Source: Aeromicrobium marinum DSM 15272
GTDB lineage: Bacteria > Actinomycetota > Actinomycetes > Propionibacteriales > Nocardioidaceae
Direction: 5' to 3'
Length of the DNA stretch: 64,000 nt
NCBI RefSeq assembly: GCF_000160775.2
Contig: NZ_CM001024.1
Location: 918,113-982,112 of the forward strand
Each line of letters opens with the position of its first letter. The stretch's first letter is position 1. A program made the translations under genes and the position numbers. The notes under the pieces are model-generated. The model was not told where the DNA came from and searched no databases. It saw only the letters and a program-made list of their open reading frames with translations. Of the stretch, positions 54,764-62,903 are shown in pieces.

Positions 54764-55363
54764 ATGAAGCGGCTCATCTTCGCTGTCGTCGGCGCATTGG
54801 TGGGATGGATTGCCGGAACTCTCATCGCGCTTCCGATCGACGTTCTGTTGGCATCCTTTCGCGTAGACCCATCCGAACTGCTCGGCGTGACCACGATCGA
54901 GATTTTGGCTGCTTTGGTGGTACTGCCGTCGATAGTGGCTGGCGCGGTTCTGGGCTACCGAAAGGCGCGTGATTCAAGGAGGACGCTGCGACCGGACTGG
55001 GCCGTTAAGTCAGGTACGGCCGAACCGGAGGGCTCGCTACCTAGTGTGAACGCTCGACCCGCAAAGCTCACGAATGTTGCCACTTGGCTCTCAGTTTGGT
55101 TCATTGGCGGGCTAGTGCTCGTCATTGTTGGCGGATTCTTCATCGCCGCTGGAGTGGATTTCGTCGACCAGGGCTACTCGGACGACGGCGTTGCCAACAT
55201 TCTCGCAGGTTCAATAATCTCCACTCTGGGTTCGCTGCTCATTCTGGTGGCCGTCCTTGCGAAGGCGGTCCAGGTGGGCCTGCGATCGGTGACCTTCAAT
55301 GGCACCACTTTTGAGAGACGCGTCGAGCCGAAGCAGTGGTCGATCTCGCGGCCAAGTCCCTGA
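54764..55363 (+). CDS. Membrane protein of unknown function in the island
   Basis: The 199-residue protein has about four hydrophobic segments (residues 1-25, 40-62, 105-130, 140-165). The ATG at 54764 is preferred to the longer frame because TACAGT lies 7 nt before it and the protein then begins with a membrane helix. Codon use is less GC-biased than in neighbouring genes, consistent with transfer. Confidence 0.6.
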   Translation: MKRLIFAVVGALVGWIAGTLIALPIDVLLASFRVDPSELLGVTTIEILAALVVLPSIVAGAVLGYRKARDSRRTLRPDWAVKSGTAEPEGSLPSVNARPAKLTNVATWLSVWFIGGLVLVIVGGFFIAAGVDFVDQGYSDDGVANILAGSIISTLGSLLILVAVLAKAVQVGLRSVTFNGTTFERRVEPKQWSISRPSP

Positions 55364-55590
55364 CCTTCTTCTGGAGAAGATCAGCAACCAGTGCCACCGA
55401 TGGGACGCCAGCCGATCTCGACTACGGCAAGAACCCGGCGAAGGGCCGCCGTTGTTGCCGTCGGGCTGCTTGCTGGCGCATTTTTCATAACGGTTGTGCT
55501 TTGACCCCTGATTGTCAGGCTGTTCCTCCATACACGCCCCGTACCCGACCGCATCCTCGCTGCCAAGTTTGGCGGACGAGCGCACCACCA

Positions 55591-55604
55591 CGCCCACCCA
55601 GCAG
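55591..55604 (+). repeat. Right copy of the 14-bp direct repeat (att-like)
   Basis: This is identical to 53860-53873. GC-rich host-like sequence resumes directly after it with the SMR gene. Confidence 0.6.
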
Positions 55605-55614
55605 CTCCGCCGCC

Positions 55615-55938
55615 TCAGTGCGGGTCGCCGACCAGCTTGAGGCCGACGACGCAGCCCACGAGGCCGAGCACGAGGGCGATCTTGACCGCCGACACGGTCT
55701 CCCCGCCGGTCGACATCGACCAGACGACCGTCAGCGACGCGCCGATGCCGACCCACACCGCGTAGGCCGTCCCCACGGGGATGTCGCGCATGGCCCAGGC
55801 GAGCCCGGCCATGCTGAGCGCCAGCGCGACGGCGAAGACCGCGCTGGGGGCGAGCCGGGTGAAGCCCTCCGAGCGGCCGAGCGCGGTGGCCCACACCGCC
55901 TCCAGCACTCCCGAGACAATGAGCACGATCCAGGCCAT
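55615..55938 (-). CDS. Small multidrug resistance (SugE/Gdx-like) efflux protein
   Basis: The 107-residue protein has four membrane helices, the essential Glu in SGVLEAVWATALG (residue 13), and the AYAVWVGIGA motif that marks SugE/Gdx guanidinium exporters within SMR. A GAGGAG ribosome binding site precedes the ATG. Gdx proteins usually work as dual-topology dimers. Confidence 0.9.
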   Translation of the reverse strand: MAWIVLIVSGVLEAVWATALGRSEGFTRLAPSAVFAVALALSMAGLAWAMRDIPVGTAYAVWVGIGASLTVVWSMSTGGETVSAVKIALVLGLVGCVVGLKLVGDPH

Positions 55939-56031
55939 GACGAACTCCTCGCGGCCCGTCTTGTCGCTGTCCGGGTACGGGTCGTCCTCGTCCGGCGGCG
56001 CCGTTCGCACCGTGGGACGACGGTACCGCGC

Positions 56032-56316
56032 TCAGCCGGGCCGGATCTGGTGCACCGGCAGCCAGCCGAGGTGCGCGGAGTCCGACGACCTGGCCGGGCC
56101 GGGCGTCACCCAGATGACCTGGGCCTCCCAGCCGGCCCGGCCGCCGCGGCGCCACGCCAGCACCAGTCCCGGGTACTCGACGGTCGGCCGCCGGGACACG
56201 TGACCGTCGAGGTTGACCCACACGTGGTAGGTCCTGGGCAGCCCGGGGACCTCGACGGCCGGCGGGTCGGTGGGGTTCGCCGCATGGCCGGCCCGGGTGC
56301 CGGGGGGCAGATCCAT
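56032..56316 (-). CDS. Conserved hypothetical small protein
   Basis: The 94-residue protein has a basic, Trp-rich core (YHVWVNLDGHVSRRPTVEYP, LVLAWRRGG, WEAQVIWV). The ATG at 56316 with GGGAG just upstream is preferred to a longer frame that begins in intergenic sequence. No function can be assigned. Confidence 0.6.
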   Translation of the reverse strand: MDLPPGTRAGHAANPTDPPAVEVPGLPRTYHVWVNLDGHVSRRPTVEYPGLVLAWRRGGRAGWEAQVIWVTPGPARSSDSAHLGWLPVHQIRPG

Positions 56317-56540
56317 CTCCCTAGTAGAACATGCGTTCGACCGTGGTGAGTCGCGTGACCGCGAGGCCGCTCGTCGGGCCCGACGAAAAAGTTTCTTGGT
56401 GCAACTTCCTGACTCGCATCGCAGGGGTTCCACGGGTTCGGGGGCGCCCTCCCCGTGAAGGCGACCCATCATTGCCCCCCGGCCGTGGCGAAGTACCAGT
56501 GGCAAGACGCCCACATGATCAGAAAGAGAAGGGACTCACC

Positions 56541-57221
56541 ATGAGTACATTCACCTCACGCAAGAAGGTCTTCGCGGGCATCGCCGTCGCCGCGATCGCA
56601 TCGCTGCCGCTGGCGGCCTGCAGCTCCTCCGACGATGGCGACGACGCGACCGTGTCGAACTCGTCCGAGGTCGTCGCCGAGATCACCGCGCTCACCGGTG
56701 AGGACACCGCCGTCCTGCTGGACGCCGGGTTCGCCGGTGCGCTCGAGAGCCTCGGTCTGACCCCCGGCACGGTGGGCGACGGTGAGCTGGTCGACGGCTC
56801 GCTCGTCTTCCCGATCACCGGCGGCAACGTCACCTACTTCACCCCGGGCACCGCCTCGCCGTACGTCATCGGTCAGGTCCAGCACGAGGGATCCGGCTTC
56901 TCCCTGTCGGCCGGTGACATCACGGTCGAGATCACCAACCTCAACGTCGATCCGGGCGTCTCGCGCGTCTACGGCGACGTGTCGGTCAACGGTGAGCTCG
57001 TCGCGTCCAGCGCCTACATCTTCACCCTGAACGGCAGCACCTTGAACCCGCTCGACGTGCAGGGGGACACCGCCGTCCTCCAGGGCACCGAGGTCTACGT
57101 CAGCCCGGTCGCCGCCGGACTGCTGAACTCGACCTTCGGCACCGACGCGGTCACCGAGGACCTGCTCGTCGGGATCGCCACGATCACCGTCAACACCACC
57201 TCGGGTGACGACGGCAACTGA
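56541..57221 (+). CDS. Secreted lipoprotein of unknown family
   Basis: The 226-residue protein has a lipobox LPLAACSS and an acidic linker, then a beta-rich domain (GSLVFPITGGNVTYF, GDITVEITNLNVDPGVSRVY). A GAAGGGA ribosome binding site precedes the ATG. About 140 nt upstream, AAGTT-N9-AACTT (56389-56407) forms a small inverted repeat. The remaining gap 56317-56540 shows nothing else. Confidence 0.7.
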   Translation: MSTFTSRKKVFAGIAVAAIASLPLAACSSSDDGDDATVSNSSEVVAEITALTGEDTAVLLDAGFAGALESLGLTPGTVGDGELVDGSLVFPITGGNVTYFTPGTASPYVIGQVQHEGSGFSLSAGDITVEITNLNVDPGVSRVYGDVSVNGELVASSAYIFTLNGSTLNPLDVQGDTAVLQGTEVYVSPVAAGLLNSTFGTDAVTEDLLVGIATITVNTTSGDDGN

Positions 57222-57242
57222 TCTCTCCCGGTTGGGTGAGCC

Positions 57243-57281
57243 ACGACGGCGGACTGGGCCACTGGCCCGGTCCGCCGTCGT
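57243..57281. terminator. Hairpin terminator between convergent genes
   Basis: Arms ACGACGGCGGAC and its complement pair perfectly over 12 bp, continue after one mismatch with GGGCC/GGCCC, and enclose an ACT loop. Confidence 0.8.
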
Positions 57282-57290
57282 CGTCCGCGA

Positions 57291-57806
57291 TCAGAAGGTG
57301 TCGCGGATCGTGATGGTGTCGTAGGCGTCGGTGAAGTCGTCGCCGCTGAGGCACGAGAGCGACGTGATCTGTCCGACCGGGATCTGCTCGGTCGTGCAGT
57401 TGCTCAGACCGACCACCTCCTGACCGCGCATGAACCGGACCTCCACGATCGCCCCGTCCTGGTCGGGGCGGTTGTTCTGGACCCGCAGGTCGCGGATCTC
57501 GATGAGGCCGAAGACGTCCGCCCCGACGCTCCACCCGGGCTGGTAGTCGAAGCCCGCCACGGAGAACGCCTCACCGGGCGTGATCGCCAGAGGGTTGTCG
57601 GGTCCGCCGGGAGCGGCGTCCTGGGCCTCGGACTCCTGCACGACCTCGTCGACCTCGTTCACGAACACCGCGGCCAACGCGACGCAGCTGACCAGCCCGA
57701 AGGCCATGAGGCCGAGGAGGACGAACAGGATCGTCCGTCCCGTGCGGCGCTTCTTCGCGGGCTGGGCGTACGGCTGGCCGGGCGGGGGCGGGGGTGCAGC
57801 GGTCAT
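57291..57806 (-). CDS. Membrane-anchored FxLyD-like protein
   Basis: The 171-residue protein has a proline-rich N-terminus, one membrane helix at about residues 24-50, and an extracytoplasmic beta domain with two Cys (NCTTEQ, LSCLSG) resembling FxLyD domains. A GGAGGA ribosome binding site precedes the ATG. Its role is unknown. Confidence 0.7.
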   Translation of the reverse strand: MTAAPPPPPGQPYAQPAKKRRTGRTILFVLLGLMAFGLVSCVALAAVFVNEVDEVVQESEAQDAAPGGPDNPLAITPGEAFSVAGFDYQPGWSVGADVFGLIEIRDLRVQNNRPDQDGAIVEVRFMRGQEVVGLSNCTTEQIPVGQITSLSCLSGDDFTDAYDTITIRDTF

Positions 57807-57927
57807 GGTTCCTCCGATGGGTGGGTGTCCGTCGGAGACTGGCAGAGCGCTGGGACTGATCAGGGCGGTATGGACGAACGCCGTCGAAGGTGGTCCTTTC
57901 GAGCCGCCGTGTCGCCGCTCGACCTGA

Positions 57928-58530
57928 TCAGTTCCGGCCGAAACGCAGCCGGAACGGTGACATCGCCAGCGAGACCAGCGGTCGCCGGCCGGCGAGGAAC
58001 CCGAGCGGGCCGTCGGTCCGGAACGACCAGGTGCCGCGGTGCAGGGCGAGCCGGGCCCGGCCCGACACGGGCGTGACGAGCAGCTCGCCGTCACGGTCCT
58101 GACCGATCGTGAAGGCGACCGGGACGGCGAACGGGGCCCTGCGCACCCGGTCGACGTCGAGGCTCGCGATCTCCGGTGATGTCCAGCGGCGCTCGGGGTC
58201 GATCTCGAACGGCGCCAGGTCCTTCGGGATGGCCCACAGCTCTCGACCGCCGGCCATCGACGCGGGGGAGTCGACCCAGATGTGGGTGATCGACACCCGC
58301 AGCCTCCACCCGTCACGGACGAGCACGGTCGACATGATCTCGCCGTAGGTCAGCGGGCTGGGCTCCTCGTACCGGAAGAACGCGACCCCGACGATGCACC
58401 GCCCGAAGACCCGCAGCGGCTTGGTGCGGGGCGAGTGGGGCGGAGGGGCGACGCCTGTCGGCAGCAGGAACACGCCGACGGCGTTGGTGCCGACGAGGTG
58501 CCACGGCTCTGCGGGGTAGGTCACGTCCAT
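57928..58530 (-). CDS. Acetoacetate decarboxylase-fold protein
   Basis: The 200-residue protein begins MDVTYPAEPWHLVGTNAVG and contains ELWAIPKDLAPFEI, like the conserved ADC-fold region containing the Pro-Lys pair. Whether that Lys is the Schiff-base residue needs alignment. It overlaps the upstream monooxygenase gene by 10 bp and is the last gene of the TetR-monooxygenase-ADC operon. Confidence 0.7.
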   Translation of the reverse strand: MDVTYPAEPWHLVGTNAVGVFLLPTGVAPPPHSPRTKPLRVFGRCIVGVAFFRYEEPSPLTYGEIMSTVLVRDGWRLRVSITHIWVDSPASMAGGRELWAIPKDLAPFEIDPERRWTSPEIASLDVDRVRRAPFAVPVAFTIGQDRDGELLVTPVSGRARLALHRGTWSFRTDGPLGFLAGRRPLVSLAMSPFRLRFGRN

Positions 58531-59942
58531 GCGAACTCCTCGGGCTCCAGCTGACGGGTGCGGCGGGCGTACGGGTGGGTCGCGCCGGGCCAGTTCGAGG
58601 TGATGCGCCCCGACGGGTGGCGGTACCAGCTGTCGCAGTTGCCCCAGACCGAGGTGGCGAGGCGTGCCTGCAGCGACCGGTCGAACTCGGCCTCGACCTC
58701 GGCGCGCACCTCCACCGTTCGGTGTCGCTCGGCGACCAGACGGTCGACCACCTGGCGCATGTGTCGTGCCTGGGCCTCCAGCATGTAGATGATCGACCCG
58801 CCGCCGAGGTTGGTGTTCGGGCCGTAGGAGACGAGCAGGTTGGGGAAGCCGGGGACGTACATGCCGAGGTAGGCGTGCGCGCCCTCGGACCACTGCTCGG
58901 CCAGCCTCCGACCGCCGGGACCGATCACGTCGATCGACGACAGGAAGTCTTGGGCGTCGAAGCCGGTGCCGTAGACGATCGCGTCGACCTCGTGGTGCGT
59001 GCCGTCGGCGGTCTCCACGCCGGTCGGGGTGATCCGGGTGATGCGGTCACCCACGACGTCGACGTCCGGGCGGCTGACGGTCCGGTAGAAGTTGTTGGAG
59101 AACAGGATTCGCTTGCAGCCGATGGGGTAGTCCGGCGTCAGCGTCCGCCGCAGCTCCGGGTCGGGCACGCCCCGTCGCAGGTGCTCGAGGGCCACCTTGC
59201 GGTTGACCCGACCCACGCGGGAGTGGTCGTCGAGCCCGCGGGAGAACTGCTCGCCGAAGAACCACCAGACGCCGCGCTCCAGGCGGGTCATCGCCCGGTA
59301 CCAGCGGGGGAGGGGGCCGTCGGGCTTGGGCAGGATGTAGTTCGCCGAGCGTTGGAACAGGGTCAGCTGCTCGGCCCGCTCGGCCAGGTGCGGCACGTAC
59401 TGGATCGCGCTGGCGCCGATGCCGACGGCGGCGATCCGCTTGCCGTCCAGATCGGCGTCGTGGTCCCAGCGCGCGGAGTGGAACGAGGTGCCGGCGAAGT
59501 CCTCGATGCCCGGGATCGCCGGGAGGCGCGGTTCGGACAGCTGGCCCACGGCGCTGATGAGGATGTCGACCCGCTCGGTGGCGCCGGAGGCGAAACCGAC
59601 CTCCCACTGCGAGTCGGCCTCCTGCCAGTGCGCCGACACGACCTCGTGGCCGAAGCGGATGCACGGCCGGATCCCGAAGTCGTCGGCGACCCGCGCGAGG
59701 TAGTCGTGGATCTCCGGCTGCAGGGCGTAGCGGCGCGACCACGCGGTGTTGACCGCGAAGGAGTAGGAGTACAGCGGGGAGGGCACGTCGCAGCCGGCCC
59801 CCGGGTAGGTGTTGTCGCGCCAGACGCCGCCCAGGTCGTCGGACCGCTCCCACAGGCGCACGTCGTCGTGGCCGGCGCGGGTGAGCTCGACGGCGGTGCC
59901 GATGGCCCCGAATCCCGAGCCGATGATGCCGATGGAGGTCAT
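58521..59942 (-). CDS. Flavin-containing monooxygenase (Baeyer-Villiger type)
   Basis: The 473-residue protein has an FAD motif GSGFGA (8-13), the stretch DDLGGVWRDNTYPGAGCDVPS typical of flavin-containing monooxygenases, and an NADPH motif VGIGASAIQ. A strict FxGxxxHxxxWP fingerprint appears as FAGTSFHSARWD, close to the BVMO consensus. It probably oxygenates a ketone or steroid-like compound. Its start overlaps the tetR stop (ATGA). Confidence 0.9.
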   Translation of the reverse strand: MTSIGIIGSGFGAIGTAVELTRAGHDDVRLWERSDDLGGVWRDNTYPGAGCDVPSPLYSYSFAVNTAWSRRYALQPEIHDYLARVADDFGIRPCIRFGHEVVSAHWQEADSQWEVGFASGATERVDILISAVGQLSEPRLPAIPGIEDFAGTSFHSARWDHDADLDGKRIAAVGIGASAIQYVPHLAERAEQLTLFQRSANYILPKPDGPLPRWYRAMTRLERGVWWFFGEQFSRGLDDHSRVGRVNRKVALEHLRRGVPDPELRRTLTPDYPIGCKRILFSNNFYRTVSRPDVDVVGDRITRITPTGVETADGTHHEVDAIVYGTGFDAQDFLSSIDVIGPGGRRLAEQWSEGAHAYLGMYVPGFPNLLVSYGPNTNLGGGSIIYMLEAQARHMRQVVDRLVAERHRTVEVRAEVEAEFDRSLQARLATSVWGNCDSWYRHPSGRITSNWPGATHPYARRTRQLEPEEFAWT

Positions 59943-60547
59943 TGACGGTCCTTTCCGACCACGAGGATGACGGTGTCGCTGAGCAGGTCGAGGGCTTCGT
60001 CGCGCGTCATGGTGCCGCGCTGCAGCCACTCGCGGCAGACGGCCTTGGTCAGCGCGGCGATCGGGCGCAGGCGCGCCCGCAGGTGGGCGTCGTCGGGCAG
60101 GCCCAGGGCGTCCAGGGTGAGCCGGGCCGCCCGGTCGTCGGCCTCGTCGACGACGGCCTGCAGGTCGTCGCTGCCGTGCAGGTTGACGGCGCCCGACACG
60201 CTGACCCACGCGTGGCCGTAGGTGGCGGCGGCCTCCAGGATCCAGTCGATCGTGAGGCGAACCCGTGCCGGCAGGTCGAGACCCTCCATCTCGGGCAGCT
60301 CGCGCTCGGGCATGGAGATGGAGTCGCGCATGACGGCCAGGAACAGCTCACGCTTGGAGCCGAAGTAGTGGTTGATCAGGCCGCGGGCCACTCCGGCGGC
60401 GGCAGCGAGCTCGGTCATCGAGATCTCGTCGTAGGGCCGCTCGGCGTACAGGCCGCGGGCCGCCTCGATGATCTGGCGCTGCCGGGTCTCCGGCTCGAGG
60501 CGGTGGCGGACGGCGTCACGGACCGTGCCGGCGGAAGCAGGGGGCAT
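59939..60547 (-). CDS. TetR-family transcriptional regulator
   Basis: The 202-residue protein has the TetR helix-turn-helix ISMTELAAAAGVARGLINHYFGSKRELF (residues about 41-69). It is first in its operon and divergent from the ChoD-like gene. Promoter CATGAT lies 6 nt before the ATG, with TTGACA 17 bp further up. It probably represses both directions. Confidence 0.93.
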   Translation of the reverse strand: MPPASAGTVRDAVRHRLEPETRQRQIIEAARGLYAERPYDEISMTELAAAAGVARGLINHYFGSKRELFLAVMRDSISMPERELPEMEGLDLPARVRLTIDWILEAAATYGHAWVSVSGAVNLHGSDDLQAVVDEADDRAARLTLDALGLPDDAHLRARLRPIAALTKAVCREWLQRGTMTRDEALDLLSDTVILVVGKDRQ

Positions 60548-60567
60548 GGACCGATCATGACCGGCTA

Positions 60568-60596
60568 TTGGCAGAGTGTCAACAACGGGGTAGGGT
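60568..60596. promoter_or_regulatory. Divergent promoters with a TetR-type palindrome over both -35 boxes
   Basis: TTGGCAGAGTGTCAA (60568-60582) is an inverted repeat with one mismatch. Read on the plus strand it supplies TTGGCA, 17 bp before TAGGGT (60591-60596), which is 7 nt before the choD ATG. Read on the minus strand it supplies TTGACA, 17 bp before CATGAT, which is 6 nt before the tetR ATG. One bound dimer would block both promoters. Confidence 0.7.
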
Positions 60597-60603
60597 GCGT
60601 GTC

Positions 60604-62340
60604 ATGAGCACGCATGACTACGACGTCCTGGTGGTGGGTTCGGGCTTCGGCGGCAGTGTCGCCGCCCTGCGGTTGACCGAGAAGGGCTACCGGGTCGCGG
60701 TGGTCGAGGCCGGACGCCGGTTCGCCGACGACGAGCTGCCCAAGAACAACTGGCGCGCCCGCCAGTACCTGTGGGCGCCCTGGGCGCGGTGCTTCGGGAT
60801 CATGCGGATCACCCTGCTGCGCAACGTGCTGATCGCCAGCGGCACCGGCGTGGGCGGCGGCTCGCTGGGCTACGCCAACACGCTCTACGAGCCGCTCGAC
60901 CCCTTCTACCGCGACCGGCAGTGGGCCCACATCACTGACTGGAAGAGCGAGCTCGCCCCGCACTACGCGCAGGCCAAGAAGATGCTCGGCGTGACGACTG
61001 TCCGGGGCTCGACCCCGGCCGACGACCAGCTGCGGGCGCTGGCGCGTGACTACGGGGTCGAGGACACGTTCCACACGACCGACGTCGGCGTGCTCTTCGG
61101 CCACGACCACGGCGTGGACCCCGGTGCGCCGGTCTCCGACCCGTTCTTCGGTGGCGTCGGTCCTGACCGCAACGCCTGCATCGACTGCGGCGCCTGCATG
61201 ACGGGTTGCCGGCACAACGCCAAGAACACCCTGGTCAAGAACTACCTGCACCTGGCGGAGTCCGCCGGCGCCGAGGTGCTCGCGATGACGACGGTCACCG
61301 ACGTCCGGCCACGCCCGGGCGGCGGCTACGACGTGCGGACCCGCCGCACCGGCAACCCGCTGCGGCGCCGCACGATCACGGCGGAGCAGGTGGTGTTCGC
61401 GGGCAACGCGCTGAACACCCAGCAGCTGTTGCACCGCCTGAGGGCCTCCTCCCTGCCGCGGCTCTCCGCGCGGATCGGCGAGCAGAGCCGCACCAACTCC
61501 GAGGCCGTCCTCACCGCCCGCTCGATGAACAAGGACGCCGACTTCACCCCGGGCGTCGCCATCACGGCGTCGTTCCACCCCGACGAACACACCCACGTCG
61601 AGGTCTGCCGGTACGGCAACGGCTCGAGCGCCCTGGGCCTGATCAACGCGCCGCTGGTCGACGGAGGCCACGGGGGCTCGCAGCTGCGTGCGGTGTGGAA
61701 GGCCTACCGGGCGCTCGGCCTGCGCCGGGCGATCGCCATCCACAACCCCCGCCGCTGGGCCGAGCAGTCCATCGTCGTGCTGGTGATGCAGACCCTGGAC
61801 AACTCGATCACCACCTATCTCAAGCGCGGGCTGTTCGGCCGGCGGATGACCAGCAAGCAGGGTGTCGGCGAGCCGAACCCCCGCTGGATCCCGATGGCCA
61901 ACCGGGTCGCGCGCGACCTCGCCGCACGGATCGGTGGCAACGCGGGCAGCTCGACCGCAGACCTGGCCGGCATCCCGATGACCGCCCACTTCATCGGTGG
62001 CTGCGTCATCGGCACCTCCGCGGAGGAGGGCGTCATCGACCCGTACCAGCGCGTCTTCGGCTACGAGGGGCTGCACGTCACCGACGGGTCGGCCATCTCC
62101 GCGAACCTCGGCGTCAACCCGTCGTTGACCATCACGGCCCAGGCCGAGCGGGCGACGGCGCTGTGGCCCAACCGCGGCGAGGCCGACAGTCGGCCTGCAC
62201 TGGGTGAGCCCTACCGGCGCGTCGACCCGGTGGCGCCGGTCAGCCCGGTGGTGCCGGCGGGTGCCCCCGCGGCGCTCCTCCTGCCGATGCCCACGGTCCG
62301 CCCGGTCGGGACGCGGGAGGCCGATACCGTCGAGGCATGA
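60604..62340 (+). CDS. choD: GMC oxidoreductase, ChoD (cholesterol oxidase)-like
   Basis: The 578-residue protein resembles mycobacterial ChoD: FAD motif GSGFGG (12-17), ASGTGVGGGSLGYANTLY, and the C-terminal DGSAISANLGVNPSL. It has the cysteine cluster CIDCGACMTGCRHNAKNT near residue 196, a C-x2-C-x2-C-x3-C pattern that could bind an Fe-S cluster. ChoD proteins are named cholesterol oxidases but substrate proof is weak. It is divergent from tetR and overlaps the GNAT gene (ATGA). Confidence 0.88.
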   Translation: MSTHDYDVLVVGSGFGGSVAALRLTEKGYRVAVVEAGRRFADDELPKNNWRARQYLWAPWARCFGIMRITLLRNVLIASGTGVGGGSLGYANTLYEPLDPFYRDRQWAHITDWKSELAPHYAQAKKMLGVTTVRGSTPADDQLRALARDYGVEDTFHTTDVGVLFGHDHGVDPGAPVSDPFFGGVGPDRNACIDCGACMTGCRHNAKNTLVKNYLHLAESAGAEVLAMTTVTDVRPRPGGGYDVRTRRTGNPLRRRTITAEQVVFAGNALNTQQLLHRLRASSLPRLSARIGEQSRTNSEAVLTARSMNKDADFTPGVAITASFHPDEHTHVEVCRYGNGSSALGLINAPLVDGGHGGSQLRAVWKAYRALGLRRAIAIHNPRRWAEQSIVVLVMQTLDNSITTYLKRGLFGRRMTSKQGVGEPNPRWIPMANRVARDLAARIGGNAGSSTADLAGIPMTAHFIGGCVIGTSAEEGVIDPYQRVFGYEGLHVTDGSAISANLGVNPSLTITAQAERATALWPNRGEADSRPALGEPYRRVDPVAPVSPVVPAGAPAALLLPMPTVRPVGTREADTVEA

Positions 62341-62825
62341 TCCTGCGTGACCTGGTCGCGGACGACTGGCCCGCAGTCCACGCGATCCTGCGATCGGTGG
62401 CCGAGCAGGGCGAGACCTACGACTGGCCCGCCGACATCAGCGAGCCGCAGCTGCGGGCGATGTGGGTGGAGAACCCCGGCTGGCGCACCGTCGTGGCCAC
62501 GACCGACGACGGAGCCGTCCTGGGGGTCGCGGACTTCGGCCCGAACCGGATCGGCCGAGGCGCCCACGTGGCCAACGCCAGCTTCGTGGTCGCGCCCGGG
62601 GCCGGCGGTCAGGGTGTCGGCCGGGCACTCGGCGAGCACGTCGTCCGGGCCGCGCGTGCCGACGGTTTCGCCGCGCTGCAGTTCAACGCGGTGGTCGAGA
62701 CCAACACCGCGGCGGTGGCGCTCTGGACCTCGCTCGGGTTCGCGATCATCGGCACGGTGCCGGAGGCGTTCGAGCATCCGCGGCACGGGCGCGTCGGCCT
62801 GCACGTGATGCACCGACCCCTGTAG
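62337..62825 (+). CDS. GNAT-family N-acetyltransferase
   Basis: The 162-residue protein has the acetyl-CoA site VAPGAGGQGVGRALGEHV and the C-terminal LQFNAVVETNTAAVALWTSLGF (LQFNAVVETNTAA then VALWTSLGF). It overlaps the choD stop (ATGA); TACCGT lies 6 nt before its ATG and may give a separate leaderless transcript. The substrate is unknown. Confidence 0.9.
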   Translation: MILRDLVADDWPAVHAILRSVAEQGETYDWPADISEPQLRAMWVENPGWRTVVATTDDGAVLGVADFGPNRIGRGAHVANASFVVAPGAGGQGVGRALGEHVVRAARADGFAALQFNAVVETNTAAVALWTSLGFAIIGTVPEAFEHPRHGRVGLHVMHRPL

Positions 62826-62903
62826 CCGCGGGTCCGGACCGTTAGCATCGGGGCAAGCAGAGCGACCCAGCCGTCGGGGCCGCCACGATCGAAGGGAACA
62901 CCC

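Larger units (their letters stand above)
53866..55604. mobile_element. Candidate small genomic island at tRNA-Val(CAC)
   Basis: The segment lies between the two 14-bp repeats. It is visibly less GC-rich than its surroundings, poorly packed with genes, and holds a small frame, a decayed-looking frame and one membrane-protein gene. No integrase or transposase is present, so it would be a non-autonomous or eroded insertion. Stretches 54467-54750 and 55364-55590 show nothing further. Confidence 0.4.

Noticed and set aside
55939-56030. Guanidine-responsive riboswitch before the SMR gene
   Set aside because: One GG-ACGA-CC hairpin can be drawn but a second ACGR hairpin and the conserved cores are missing.
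60565-62076. 500-codon minus-strand frame opposite choD
   Set aside because: Low-complexity Val/Gly/Arg-rich translation, antisense to a clearly recognisable gene.
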